In this document: piece after piece, positions 41,778 through 49,988 of the stretch
Layout of the letters: each line of letters opens with the position of its first letter
Position numbering within the stretch: the first letter of the stretch is position 1
From: FEN-1219 sp036563665
Lineage (GTDB): Bacteria; Pseudomonadota; Gammaproteobacteria; Steroidobacterales; Rariloculaceae
Assembly (NCBI GenBank): GCA_036563665.1
Contig: DATCLY010000066.1
Coordinates: forward strand, 1 to 64,000
Direction: 5' to 3'
DNA length: 64,000 nucleotides
Program-made: the position numbers and the translations under genes
The notes under the pieces: generated by a model
What the model was told of the DNA's origin: nothing
The model's input: only the letters and a program-made list of their open reading frames with translations
Databases searched by the model: none

Positions 41778-42772
41778 AGACCGGCGCTCGTGCGGCGGCC
41801 GTCGCGTTCGCGGCGACGCTCGCGGCGGCGCCGGCCGCCGCCCAGACGGAACGCTCCTGGACCGTGCCGCGCACGCCCTGGGGCGACCCGGACCTGCGCG
41901 GCATGTGGCCCATCGATCACATGAACGGCACGCCGCTGCAGCGCCCGCCCGAGTTCGGCGAGCGGCGATACCTCACCGAGGAGGAGTACGTGCAGCGGGC
42001 CGAGCGGCTCCGCGCGCTGAACGCCCGCTACGATCAGGAGATCGCCAACAACAAGATGGGCATCGGCCACTGGGCCGAGATGGGCGAGCCGAACTGGCTC
42101 ACGTCGCTCATCGTGGAGCCCGCCAACGGCCGGCTCCCCCCGCTCACGCCCGAGGGGGAGCGCCGGTCGGCCACGATGAAGAGCAGCTGGTCCGACATCC
42201 CGTTCGACAGCGTGGAGGACTTCAACGCGCTCGACCGCTGCATCACGCGCGGCATGCCGGCGTCGATGTTCCCGTTCATGTACAACAGCGGCATCCAGAT
42301 CATGCAGTCGCCGGGCTACGTCGTCATCCGGCTCGAGCTCATTCACGAGACGCGAGTGATCCCGGTGGACGGGCGGCCGCCGCTCGCCCCCGAGATCGAG
42401 CACTGGATGGGCGAGTCGCGCGGGCGCTGGGAAGGCGACACGCTGGTGGTCGAGACCACCAACTTCAACGGCGAGACGCCCATGACGATCGTGGGCCCGG
42501 GCACCAAGCCGATCCCGACCAGCACCTCCATGCGGATCGTGGAGCGTTTCACGCGCACCTCGGAGGACACCATCGAGTACGAGATCGAGGTCGAGGATCC
42601 GGTCGTGCTGACCGCGCCGTGGAAGGCCGCGTACCCCTGGAAGCTCGATCCGGAGTACCAGTTCTTCGAGTACGCGTGCCACGAGGACAACTACACGATT
42701 CGCGACTTCATCACGACCTCGCGCTACGAGCGCGCGCAGCAGGCTCGCGAGCGCGCCCAGCAGACGCGCTGA
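41759..42772 (+). CDS. Exported WEGDT-motif protein (paralogue 1)
   Basis: 337 residues; ATG at 41759 inside the 3' end of the SnoaL gene. Signal peptide ~1-29 (AVAFAATLAAAPAAAQ). The mature part begins RSWTVPRTPWGDPDLRGMWP and contains DFNALDRCITRGMPASM, ETRVIPVDGRPPLAP and GRWEGDTLVVETTNFN, then ERFTRTSEDTIEYEIEVEDP. I know this type as an uncharacterised, highly expanded exported family with no described function; two further relatives lie at 53420 and 54975. No enzyme motif is evident. In the other two cases a DUF6152 gene is adjacent. Confidence 0.8.
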   Translation: MVARTLKTGARAAAVAFAATLAAAPAAAQTERSWTVPRTPWGDPDLRGMWPIDHMNGTPLQRPPEFGERRYLTEEEYVQRAERLRALNARYDQEIANNKMGIGHWAEMGEPNWLTSLIVEPANGRLPPLTPEGERRSATMKSSWSDIPFDSVEDFNALDRCITRGMPASMFPFMYNSGIQIMQSPGYVVIRLELIHETRVIPVDGRPPLAPEIEHWMGESRGRWEGDTLVVETTNFNGETPMTIVGPGTKPIPTSTSMRIVERFTRTSEDTIEYEIEVEDPVVLTAPWKAAYPWKLDPEYQFFEYACHEDNYTIRDFITTSRYERAQQARERAQQTR

Positions 42773-42941
42773 CGCGCGGGTGACGTGCGCGCGGCCCGCG
42801 AGGCGGCCGCGCTTCCAGATTCTGCGAGCACGTCCCACATCTTGTCCCGGCGCGCGGCCCCGTCGACGCAACCGGGGTGTCCGTGGTCGGGCTGGCACAA
42901 TTCTTGGACCGCGCCCGCCGACCGACACGGGGGAACAGACC

Positions 42942-43436
42942 ATGGCCACCGACAGCCTCGAAGCCGTCTACGTGCAGGAGCTCAAGGACCTGCACAACGG
43001 CAACGCCCAGATGAAAGCGGTCGTCCGCGAATTCCTGAAGAGCGCCTCGGACGAGAAGCTGCGGCAGATGCTCGAGACGAGCCTCGGCAAGATCGAGGCG
43101 CACAACGAGAGCCTCGCGCAGATCCTCGCGCGGCACGACGCGGAGGCCGGCGCGGAGCGCTGCAAAGGCATGGAAGGCCTCGTGCGCGAGGCGCGCGACC
43201 ACGCGCTCGAGCGCCGCTACGCCGACGACGCCGTCCGCGACGCCGTGATCATCTCGCAGATGCAGCGCATGACGCATTACGGCATCGCGGGCTACGGCAC
43301 CGCGATCGCGCTCGCGCGCGCGCTCGGCTTCAAGAGCGACGCGGCCGCGCTCGACGAGACGCTGGACGACGTGTACGACGGCGACCTGTATCTCTCGCAC
43401 ATCGCCGAGCGCAACGTGAACGAGCGCGCGGCGTAA
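42942..43436 (+). CDS. DUF892 (YciF-like) ferritin-like protein
   Basis: 164 residues. GGGGGAACA lies before the ATG. Four-helix bundle of DUF892: YVQELKDLHNGNAQMKAVVREFLKSA, LRQMLETSLGKIEAHNESLAQILARHD, DAVIISQMQRMTHYGIAGYGTAIALARALG and LDETLDDVYDGDLYLSHIAE. Glu and His residues in the helices form a possible di-metal site, as in YciF. Relatives are induced in stationary phase or osmotic/oxidative stress. It stands alone between the WEGDT gene and the convergent MurJ-like gene. Confidence 0.88.
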   Translation: MATDSLEAVYVQELKDLHNGNAQMKAVVREFLKSASDEKLRQMLETSLGKIEAHNESLAQILARHDAEAGAERCKGMEGLVREARDHALERRYADDAVRDAVIISQMQRMTHYGIAGYGTAIALARALGFKSDAAALDETLDDVYDGDLYLSHIAERNVNERAA

Positions 43437-43470
43437 CGCGGACGCCGCGGACCCCGGCGCGCGGCCAGAA

Positions 43471-43517
43471 TCGCGGCTGAAAGCCGCTCCCACCCGCTGC
43501 GTCCGACGGTGGGAGCG
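43471..43517. repeat. REP-like palindrome between convergent genes
   Basis: Two adjacent hairpins: CGGCT-GAA-AGCCG (43474-43486) and GCTCCCACC (43486-43494) with GGTGGGAGC (43508-43516). The motif CGGCTGAAAGCCGCTCCCAC resembles REP-type repeats common in gammaproteobacteria. Only this copy is seen in the window. It lies between the 3' ends of the DUF892 and MurJ-like genes and may help end transcription. Confidence 0.4.
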
Positions 43518-43541
43518 CCTTTCCGGGCGGACTCTTCGCCG

Positions 43542-45101
43542 CTAGGTCGCCTCGCCCGCTCGGCGGGCGAGGCGCGGGTGCGCGCGGCGGAAGTAGTCGA
43601 TCAGCTCGAAGAGCGTGTGATCGCGGGCCGCGGACAGCACGCCGAGGTACAGCCCCGACCCGATGAGCAGCGTCGCCGCCGCTTCCGCCACGGGGTTCCA
43701 GGCCACGCCCTCGAGCAACGCCGCGGGCAGCCCCAGCGCCGCCCCGGCGAGCGCGACGTACGCGGCCACCTGCCCCGCGATGCGCAGCCGGCCGAGGTCC
43801 GGCAGCTGCCGGCCGAGGCAGTACAGCATGAGACCGAACACGGTGACGTTCACCACGCTCAGGGCCGACGCGAGGCCGAGCACGCCGAGCGGCCGGTACG
43901 CCGCCAGCGCGCAAACGACGTACACCACCGTGCCGAGCGGCATCACGAGCGCCGGAACGACCACGCGGTCGAGCGCGTAGAACGCGCTCGACAGGAGCGT
44001 GTTGACGCCCGAGAACGCGATGGACGCCGCGAGGCCCATGATCACGAGCGCCACGAGCGCGGTCATGTTCGCATCGAAGGCGCCGCGCTGGAACAGCACG
44101 GCGACGAGCGCGTCGCTCTCGAGCGCCACCCACCACAGGGGCGGCGCGAGCACGAGGAACGCGGCCGGAAGCCCGAACCGGTAGAGGCGCGCCATCTCGC
44201 GCCGGTTCTCGTCGGCGGCGAGCCTGGAGAGGCGGCTGAACAGGATCATGCGCACGCCCGAGAAGGTGGTGCGCTCGAGCGGCTCGAGCAGCCGGTAGCC
44301 CAGGCTCATGGCCGCGATGGCGCCCTCGCCGATCAGCGATGCGAGATAGTTGGCGAGAATGCCACGCGTTCGGACCAGCAAGCCGCTGCCCATCACGATG
44401 GCGGAGTTCGTGAAGATCCGCTTCTCCCACTCCGGGCGCACGAGGATGCGCGGCCGGTAGCGGTAGGGCACCCGCCACGCGAGCAGCGCGAACAGCACGG
44501 CCTGCCCCACCGTATGGCCCACCGGCAGCGCGTACTCGCCGATGAACGGGCCGGCCCCGAGGATGGCCACGAGATTGGCGCACGACGGCGCCACGCGGAT
44601 GACCGAGATGCGCGTGTACGCCTCGTCGTGCTGCCACACGTACTCGTAAAAGGGCGTGAGGGCGGTCAGCACCAGGGCCGGCGCCATGATCCAGAAGTAG
44701 CGGCAGACGAGCTCCACGTCGGCGGGCTCGAAGCCCGGCAGGAGCAGCGAGAACAGCGGCTCGCTCGCGAGCGCGAGCACGAGCGCGACGGCGGCCGAGA
44801 GCAGAGCGACGATGGTCACGACCGAGGACGCGACCTCCGACGCCGTCTCGTAGCTCACCTTGCGCGCGCGCGTGAAGACCGGCAGGAAGTTCCTCCCGAG
44901 ATAGTCGATGCACAGCACCATGAACAGGTTCGGCAGCTGCGCGGCCGCGTAGTAGGCGTCGAGCCGGCGCGTGAGCCCGAACAGCGCCGTGATGGCGATG
45001 CTGTTGAGCAAGCCGATGCCGATCGTGCCGAGCACGAGCGCATTCACGGAGAGCAGGCTGCGGGAGGACGTCACGGCGCGGCGCGTCTCATCGTCGACCA
45101 C
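43542..45101 (-). CDS. MurJ-like lipid flippase (MVF family)
   Basis: About 519 residues with ~14 hydrophobic segments, the size of MurJ/MviN, which flips lipid II or related undecaprenyl-linked intermediates across the inner membrane. Early features: SRSLLSVNALVLGTIGIGLLNSIAITALFG, DAYYAAAQLPNLFMVLCIDYLGRNFLPVFTRAR, then SGVRMILFSRLSRLAADENRREMARLYRFG and FQRGAFDANMTALVALVIMGLA. The match to housekeeping MurJ is loose, so an exopolysaccharide or O-antigen-linked flippase is possible. Start uncertain: GTG at 45101 is used; GTGs at 45158 and 45074 are alternatives. It has no mur or rfb neighbours here. Confidence 0.78.
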   Translation of the reverse strand: MVDDETRRAVTSSRSLLSVNALVLGTIGIGLLNSIAITALFGLTRRLDAYYAAAQLPNLFMVLCIDYLGRNFLPVFTRARKVSYETASEVASSVVTIVALLSAAVALVLALASEPLFSLLLPGFEPADVELVCRYFWIMAPALVLTALTPFYEYVWQHDEAYTRISVIRVAPSCANLVAILGAGPFIGEYALPVGHTVGQAVLFALLAWRVPYRYRPRILVRPEWEKRIFTNSAIVMGSGLLVRTRGILANYLASLIGEGAIAAMSLGYRLLEPLERTTFSGVRMILFSRLSRLAADENRREMARLYRFGLPAAFLVLAPPLWWVALESDALVAVLFQRGAFDANMTALVALVIMGLAASIAFSGVNTLLSSAFYALDRVVVPALVMPLGTVVYVVCALAAYRPLGVLGLASALSVVNVTVFGLMLYCLGRQLPDLGRLRIAGQVAAYVALAGAALGLPAALLEGVAWNPVAEAAATLLIGSGLYLGVLSAARDHTLFELIDYFRRAHPRLARRAGEAT

Positions 45102-45128
45102 GAATGATCGGCACGCGGCCGAATCCGC

Positions 45129-45142
45129 CGAACGATCGTTCG
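45129..45142. promoter_or_regulatory. 14-base perfect palindrome upstream of the MurJ-like gene
   Basis: CGAACGATCGTTCG, a perfect palindrome, 28 bases before the chosen start of the MurJ-like gene. It could be an operator. It would lie inside the coding region if the upstream GTG at 45158 were used. Confidence 0.3.
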
Positions 45143-45306
45143 CACGCTCATTGCCGACGCGAGAGCCGGCCGCTCGGGCGAGTCTACGGGCTGGGCGCGG
45201 GCCGCGGCGAGCGGGCTGCAACTCACGTGCCAGGGCTCCGCACGCCGCCCACGGCGCGGCGCGCGGGCCGCTGGGGCGGTGCCCATTCCAAAATTTGCAA
45301 TCGGCG

Positions 45307-45738
45307 TCATGCGAGCGTCGCGTCCCTGGCGATCTTGCCCGCCGCCCACGCGATCACCGGGTGCAGCCGGGGCGGCGCGAGCTCGAAGGCGCCGTTCAGG
45401 TCCACCCACCGGTACTCGTGGTGTTCCGGCCGCCCGAGCTGCGGGTTGACGGGCAGGCGCAGCCGCTCCGCGGCCGTGCGGGCGAGGTAGTAGCGGGCCA
45501 CCTTGTTGCGCGCATACGGGGCAGTCTCGGCGTAGTCCGTGCCCCAGTCGAAGGCGAGGTCGTCGATGCCGGTCTCCTCGCGCGTCTCGCGCACCGCGGC
45601 GGCGAACGGGTCCTCGCCGGGCTCGACGAGCCCTTTCGGGAAGTCCCAGTTCCGATAGGCGCGCAGCAGCAGGAACCGGAAACCGTCGGCCGTCTGCCGC
45701 ACCACGACGACGCCGGCGGAGAGCGTCCTCGCCGTCAT
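45307..45738 (-). CDS. Nudix hydrolase
   Basis: 143 residues, ATG at 45738. The Nudix box is complete: G-x5-E-x7-REUxEExGU in GLVEPGEDPFAAAVRETREETGI, at residues ~37-59. Length and overall pattern (SAGVVVV, YRNWDFPKG, EYRWVDLNGA) resemble bis(5'-nucleosyl)-tetraphosphatase/RppH-like enzymes that cleave dinucleoside polyphosphates or nucleotide derivatives. The start used avoids a 15-residue N-terminal extension. It lies between the MurJ-like gene (same strand) and the divergent mscS. Confidence 0.9.
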   Translation of the reverse strand: MTARTLSAGVVVVRQTADGFRFLLLRAYRNWDFPKGLVEPGEDPFAAAVRETREETGIDDLAFDWGTDYAETAPYARNKVARYYLARTAAERLRLPVNPQLGRPEHHEYRWVDLNGAFELAPPRLHPVIAWAAGKIARDATLA

Positions 45739-45858
45739 CGCCGGCGGTCGCGGTACGCGATTCGCTCGAGGATCATGAGCCACCTCCCGGCTCGGCGCGC
45801 GGCGTTGTACCGCAGAATATACCCCGGCCGGGCCCGGCCATCGTCGGGAGGTAAAGAG

Positions 45859-45891
45859 ATGTCAGCGACCGGAGCGGACGGCGCCCGATGA
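45859..45891 (+). CDS. Ten-codon mini-ORF coupled to mscS
   Basis: A strong ribosome binding site (GGGAGGTAAAG, 45846-45856) stands 2 bases before ATG TCA GCG; the frame encodes MSATGADGAR and stops with a TGA that overlaps the mscS start (ATGA at 45888-45891). mscS itself has only a weak, distant GGAG. This arrangement suggests that ribosomes load on the mini-ORF and restart at mscS. It could also be a cis-acting leader without a functional peptide. Confidence 0.5.
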   Translation: MSATGADGAR

Positions 45892-46778
45892 ACGCCGTCG
45901 GCCAGTTCTTCGATTCGCTCGCCCTGCCCTGGCGCATCCTCACGTTCATCGTCATCGCGGGCGTCACGCACCTGCTGGTGCTGCTGATCAAGCGGTACGC
46001 GCAGCGGTTCGCGCAGGGCAGCTACCTGCGCGTGCGCAAGCTGCAATCGCTGACCACGCTCGCCACCAGCGTCGTGGTCTTCGGGCTCTATTTCCTCATG
46101 ATCGGCTTCATCCTGAGCGAGTTCGGCATCTCGCTCGCGGGCTACCTCGCGACGGCCTCGGTCGTGGGCCTCGCCGTGGGCTTCGGCTCCCAGGGCGTCG
46201 TGCAGGACGTGGTGACCGGTCTCACGCTGATCTTCTCCGATCTGATCGACGTGGGCGACCTCGTGGAGGTGTCGGGCCAGACGGGCGTGGTGCGCGGCAT
46301 CACGATGCGCTTCGTGGAGCTCGAGAACGCGCTCGGCGGCATCGTGTACATCCCGAACCGCACGATCAGCAGCGTGATCAACTATCCGCGCGGCTACGTG
46401 CGCTGCCTGGTGGACGTGACGCTGCGCGGGGACGCCGGCCAGCGCGAGCGGATGCAGGGTGCGGCCACCAAGGCCATGCTGGCGTTCCACGAGCAGTTCC
46501 CCGGCCTCTCGACCACCGGCCCCTCGGTGGAGGGCCGCCGGCAGCTCGGCTCCGGCAAGGAGTTCCTGCGTCTCAAGTTCCGGATCTGGCCGAACACGGG
46601 CGGGCTCGTGGAAAGCACGTTCCGCGAGGAGCTCACGCAGACGCTCAGGACGATCGACCCCGACTATCAGAGCTGGATGGTGGCGGTCTCCTACGAGGTG
46701 GAGCAGCGCACCTTCCAGCCGGACACGCCGGTGTCGTGGCTGCTCCGCCCCAGGAGCGCCCAGCGGGAGCGGGGTTAA
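45888..46778 (+). CDS. Mechanosensitive ion channel, MscS family
   Basis: 296 residues. Three hydrophobic helices (~16-35, ~60-80, ~83-110) with the pore helix signature AGYLATASVVGLAVGFGSQGVVQDVVTGLTLIFSD, then the beta domain (VGDLVEVSGQTGVVRGITMRFVELENALGGIVYIPN) and the alpha/beta C-terminal domain. It opens on membrane tension to release solutes in hypo-osmotic shock. Its ATG overlaps the stop of a 10-codon ORF with a strong ribosome binding site. Divergent from the Nudix gene. Confidence 0.92.
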   Translation: MNAVGQFFDSLALPWRILTFIVIAGVTHLLVLLIKRYAQRFAQGSYLRVRKLQSLTTLATSVVVFGLYFLMIGFILSEFGISLAGYLATASVVGLAVGFGSQGVVQDVVTGLTLIFSDLIDVGDLVEVSGQTGVVRGITMRFVELENALGGIVYIPNRTISSVINYPRGYVRCLVDVTLRGDAGQRERMQGAATKAMLAFHEQFPGLSTTGPSVEGRRQLGSGKEFLRLKFRIWPNTGGLVESTFREELTQTLRTIDPDYQSWMVAVSYEVEQRTFQPDTPVSWLLRPRSAQRERG

Positions 46779-46844
46779 ACGCCGGCCGGGTTTTGTGCGA
46801 ACATCCTTCGCAGACAACCACGCAGAAGAACGGAGACAAAAGGC

Positions 46845-47324
46845 ATGGGTTTCGCTCCCTCCAAGATGCGGCTCACGAGCCCCGCGTTCGCTCACCTCGC
46901 CCCCATCCCGAAGAAGCACACGGGGGAAGGCGAGGACGTGTCGCCGCCGCTCGCATGGTCCGACGTGCCGGCCGGCACGCGCTCGTTCGCGCTGGTGTGT
47001 CACGACCCCGACGCGCCGCTCGTGAAACCCGGCACGTACGGCTTCGTGCATTGGGTGCTCTACAACATTCCCGCGTCCGTCGATCGGCTGCCGGAGGCCG
47101 CGAGCGGCTTCACGGTGGGCGTCAACGACATGGGCAACCGCTCCTACAACGGCCCGATGCCGCCCGAGGGCCACGGCGTGCACCACTACTACTTCTGGCT
47201 GCTCGCGCTCAACCAGGAGACGAACCTCGAGGCCGGCCTCACGATGTGGCAGCTGTTCGAGAAGATCGAGCCGGCCGTCATCGGCATGAACCGGCTCGTG
47301 GGGACCTATTCGCGCGGCGGCTAG
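46845..47324 (+). CDS. YbhB/YbcL family PEBP (Raf kinase inhibitor-like) protein
   Basis: 159 residues. GGAGACAAAAGG lies before the ATG. PEBP family signature: SPPLAWSDVPAGTRSFALVCHDPDAP and GYGFVHWVLYNIPA (here GTYGFVHWVLYNIP), YNGPMPPEGHGVHHYYFWLLAL. Binds small anionic ligands; the bacterial role is unknown. It is followed 19 bases later by an amidase gene, with which it is probably co-transcribed. Confidence 0.92.
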   Translation: MGFAPSKMRLTSPAFAHLAPIPKKHTGEGEDVSPPLAWSDVPAGTRSFALVCHDPDAPLVKPGTYGFVHWVLYNIPASVDRLPEAASGFTVGVNDMGNRSYNGPMPPEGHGVHHYYFWLLALNQETNLEAGLTMWQLFEKIEPAVIGMNRLVGTYSRGG

Positions 47325-47343
47325 CCGGGGAGCGGCGAGCGCC

Positions 47344-48816
47344 ATGCCGACGCGCCGAGAAGTCATGAAAGCAGGAGCAGCATCGAGCTTGTTGCTGGCG
47401 GGAGGCAGGGCGTTCGCCCAGGTTCCCGAGGACCTCACCGAGCTCACCATCGAGCAGGCGAGCCGGCTGATCCGCGCGGGCGCGGTCTCCCCGGTGGAGC
47501 TCACGCGCGCCTACCTCGCGGCCATCGAGAAACGCCAGCCGCAGGTGAATGCCTACATCACCGTGACGGCCGAGCTCGCCTTGCAGCAGGCGGCAGCCCT
47601 GGAAGCGGAGCTCGCGCAAGGCCGCTGGCGGGGCCCCCTGCACGGCGTGCCGGTGGCGCTCAAGGACAACATCGACACGGCCGGCATACTCACCAGCGCC
47701 GGCAGCGCCCTGTTCGCCGAGCGCGTGCCGCGCGAGGACGCCGAGGTCTATCGGCGGCTCAAGAACGCGGGCGCGGTGCTGCTCGGCAAGCTCAACATGC
47801 ACGAGCTCGCCTACGGCGGCACGTCCGCGATCACGCATTTCGGTCCGGTCCACAATCCGTGGGACCTCGAGCGCATCCCCGGCGGCTCGTCCGGCGGGTC
47901 GGCCGCCGCCGTGGCGGCTCGCATGTGCGCCGCCGCGCTCGGCACCGACACCCTCGCTTCCATCCGCCAGCCGGCGGCCTACTGCGGGGTGGTGGGGCTC
48001 AAGCCGACGCACGGCCTCGCGAGCATCCGCGGCATCGTGCCCGTGGCGGAATCGTTGGATCACGTGGGGCCGCTGTGCCGCACGGTGGGCGACGCCTGCC
48101 TCGTGCTGCAGGCGATCGCGGGCTTCGATCCGCTCGACCCGGTGAGCGTGCGGGCGGAGGTGCCGGAGTACGCGAGCGCCCTGTATCGCCGCGTGGCGGG
48201 CTTGCGGATCGGGCTGCCGAGGCAGCCCTACTACGACGACCTCGATCCCGACATCGCATCGGCCGTGCAGGAGGCGCTGCGCGTCCTCGACGGCCTCGCC
48301 ACGCGGGCGCGCGACGTCACGCTGCCGCCGCTGCCGGACTTCGGCGCACTGCTCGCCGAGGCCTACTGGTACCACGACGAGTACCTCGCGGATCCGGCGA
48401 AGCGCGCGCTCTACAACCCCGTCACGCTCGAGCGGCTCCTCGCCGCCGGGCAGGTGCCCACGGCCGCGTACTACGAAGCGCGCCGCACCCAGGCCCTCGC
48501 GCGCCATGCCATCGCGGCCGTGTTCGAGGAGGTGGACGTGCTCGTCACGCCGACCACGCCGCGGCTGCCGGAGGAGATCCGCAACGCGGAGAATCCGGCC
48601 ACCGCCTCCGGCGCGGAGACGTCCGTGCGCAACACCTGGCCGTTCAACTGCTACGGCATCCCGACGGTCAGCGTGCCGTGCGGCTTCAGCGCCTCGGGGC
48701 TCCCCGTGGGGCTGCAGTTCTCCGGGCCGGCGCTCGGCGAGATCGGCGCGCTCGCGCTCGCCCACGCGTACGAGCAGGCCACGGCCTGGCACGAGCGGCG
48801 GCCGCCCATCGTGTGA
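47344..48816 (+). CDS. Amidase-signature family protein, Tat-like signal
   Basis: 490 residues. Twin-arginine-like signal at the N-terminus (TRREVMKAGAASSLLLAGG), so it is probably exported folded. The amidase-signature core keeps Lys in VPVALKDNIDTAG, cis-Ser in GGSSGGSAAAVA and the nucleophile Ser in GTDTLASIRQPA. The two glycines normally before the nucleophile (T-G-G-S) are replaced by Leu-Ala, which sits in the oxyanion-hole loop. Activity may therefore be altered; see findings. Otherwise it resembles GatA-like or nylon-type amidases that cut amide bonds of small molecules. It follows a PEBP gene and precedes the PARP-type zinc-finger gene by 4 bases. Confidence 0.87.
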   Translation: MPTRREVMKAGAASSLLLAGGRAFAQVPEDLTELTIEQASRLIRAGAVSPVELTRAYLAAIEKRQPQVNAYITVTAELALQQAAALEAELAQGRWRGPLHGVPVALKDNIDTAGILTSAGSALFAERVPREDAEVYRRLKNAGAVLLGKLNMHELAYGGTSAITHFGPVHNPWDLERIPGGSSGGSAAAVAARMCAAALGTDTLASIRQPAAYCGVVGLKPTHGLASIRGIVPVAESLDHVGPLCRTVGDACLVLQAIAGFDPLDPVSVRAEVPEYASALYRRVAGLRIGLPRQPYYDDLDPDIASAVQEALRVLDGLATRARDVTLPPLPDFGALLAEAYWYHDEYLADPAKRALYNPVTLERLLAAGQVPTAAYYEARRTQALARHAIAAVFEEVDVLVTPTTPRLPEEIRNAENPATASGAETSVRNTWPFNCYGIPTVSVPCGFSASGLPVGLQFSGPALGEIGALALAHAYEQATAWHERRPPIV

Positions 48817-48820
48817 GGCC

Positions 48821-49336
48821 ATGCCGCACGTCATCGAGCCGGCCACGAGCAGCCGCGCGAAATGCCGCGGCTGCGGCCGCAAGATCGAGAAGGGGGAGCT
48901 GCGGTTCGGCGACCGCGAGCCCAGCATGTTCGGCGACGGCGAGATGACGCTGTGGTTCCACCCGCTGTGCGCCGCGTACAAGCGTCCCGAGCCCCTGCTC
49001 GAGACGATCGAGCGCGAGCGCGTCCCGGACGCCGACCGTCTCATCGCCGCCGCCAGGCTGGGCTTGGAGCACCGGCGCCTGCCGCGCCTGCACGGCGCCG
49101 AGCGCGCGCCCACGGGGCGCGCGCGCTGCCGGCACTGCCGCAACCTCATCGAGAAGGACACGTGGCGGATCCCGCTCGTCTTCTTCGAGGAAGCGCGCTT
49201 CGAGCCCTCGGGCTTCATCCACGCGGGCTGCGCCCGCGGCTATTTCGGCACCGCCGACGTGCTGGACCGCGTGCGCCAGTTCAGCCCGGACCTGACCGAC
49301 GCCGACCTCGCAGACCTCGCCCGCGCGCTCGGCTAG
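48821..49336 (+). CDS. Tandem PARP-type zinc-finger protein
   Basis: 171 residues, cytoplasmic, no signal. Two copies of a zf-PARP pattern. First: CRGC-x(~28)-H-x2-C with KIEKGELRFG and MTLWFHPLCAAYK (residues ~15-55). Second: CRHC with LIEKDTWRIPLVFFEE and GFIHAGCARGYF (~101-138). In eukaryotic PARP1 and DNA ligase III such fingers bind DNA breaks. Nothing catalytic (no PARP, ligase or nuclease domain) is joined to it; the C-terminal ~30 residues (DVLDRVRQFSPDLTDADLADLARALG) look helical. Bacterial zf-PARP proteins are known but rare. The start at 48821 is 4 bases after the amidase stop. DNA-break or nick binding is the best guess; not demonstrated. Confidence 0.8.
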   Translation: MPHVIEPATSSRAKCRGCGRKIEKGELRFGDREPSMFGDGEMTLWFHPLCAAYKRPEPLLETIERERVPDADRLIAAARLGLEHRRLPRLHGAERAPTGRARCRHCRNLIEKDTWRIPLVFFEEARFEPSGFIHAGCARGYFGTADVLDRVRQFSPDLTDADLADLARALG

Positions 49337-49468
49337 CTCGCGGGAACGGCTTCCCGCGCCCGCGTCTTCGGCGTCCCCGCGGCGGCGTAGCCCGCACCGA
49401 GCGGCGGCGGAACGCTTCTTGCAGTGTCCGCCGTCCATTCGTCTACGCAAGCAAGGAGCGGACGAGCC

Positions 49469-49939
49469 ATGGAAAGGATCGAGAAGACCGTGGACGTGAA
49501 TTGCCCGGTGCGCACCGCGTACAACCAGTGGACCCAGTTCGAGGAGTTCCCCCTCTTCATGTCGGGCGTCAAGGAGGTCCGCCAGCTGGACGACACCCAC
49601 GTGCACTGGCGGGCCGAGATCTGGGGCAGGGAGAAGGAATGGGACGCCGAGATCACCGAGCAGGTGCCCGACCAGTACATCGCCTGGCGTAGCACCTCGG
49701 GCGATGCGCCGAATGCCGGCGCAGTGCACTTCGAGCCGCTCGGCGCGGATCGCACGCGCGTGCGCCTCACGATGGAGTACGAGCCGCAAGGCGCCATCGA
49801 GAACATCGGCGATGCGCTCGGCGCGATGTCCTCGCGCGTGCAGGAGAGCGTCGAGGACTTCAAGCGCTTCATCGAGGGGCGCAGCGCCGAGGGCGGCGCC
49901 TGGCGCGGCGAGGTGCACGGGTCGCGACGCGAATCCTGA
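49469..49939 (+). CDS. SRPBCC family protein (polyketide cyclase/dehydrase-like)
   Basis: 156 residues, ATG at 49469 with AAGGAGC about 12 bases upstream; a start at 49424 would add 15 unneeded residues. START-like fold: IEKTVDVNCPVRTAYNQWTQFEEFPLFMSGVKEVRQLDD, HWRAEIWGREKEWDAEI and VRLTMEYEPQG, ending in a long helix (SSRVQESVEDFKRFIEGR). Members bind lipids or polyketides in a deep cavity. Role unknown; related proteins are often found near membrane-stress or cyclase genes. Confidence 0.88.
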   Translation: MERIEKTVDVNCPVRTAYNQWTQFEEFPLFMSGVKEVRQLDDTHVHWRAEIWGREKEWDAEITEQVPDQYIAWRSTSGDAPNAGAVHFEPLGADRTRVRLTMEYEPQGAIENIGDALGAMSSRVQESVEDFKRFIEGRSAEGGAWRGEVHGSRRES

Positions 49940-49988
49940 CGCGCCACCGCATGCCGGGACCGCGCGCCCGGCGTGAATTCGCGCCCGG

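Noticed and set aside
42891..42910. TGGCAC-N5-TTGG resembling a sigma-54 promoter upstream of the DUF892 gene
   Set aside because: The -12 element has GG instead of GC and no enhancer-binding regulator is nearby; the match is too weak.
43542..45101. Naming the MVF-family flippase murJ
   Set aside because: Similarity to housekeeping MurJ is loose and context is not peptidoglycan-related, so a symbol would overstate the evidence.
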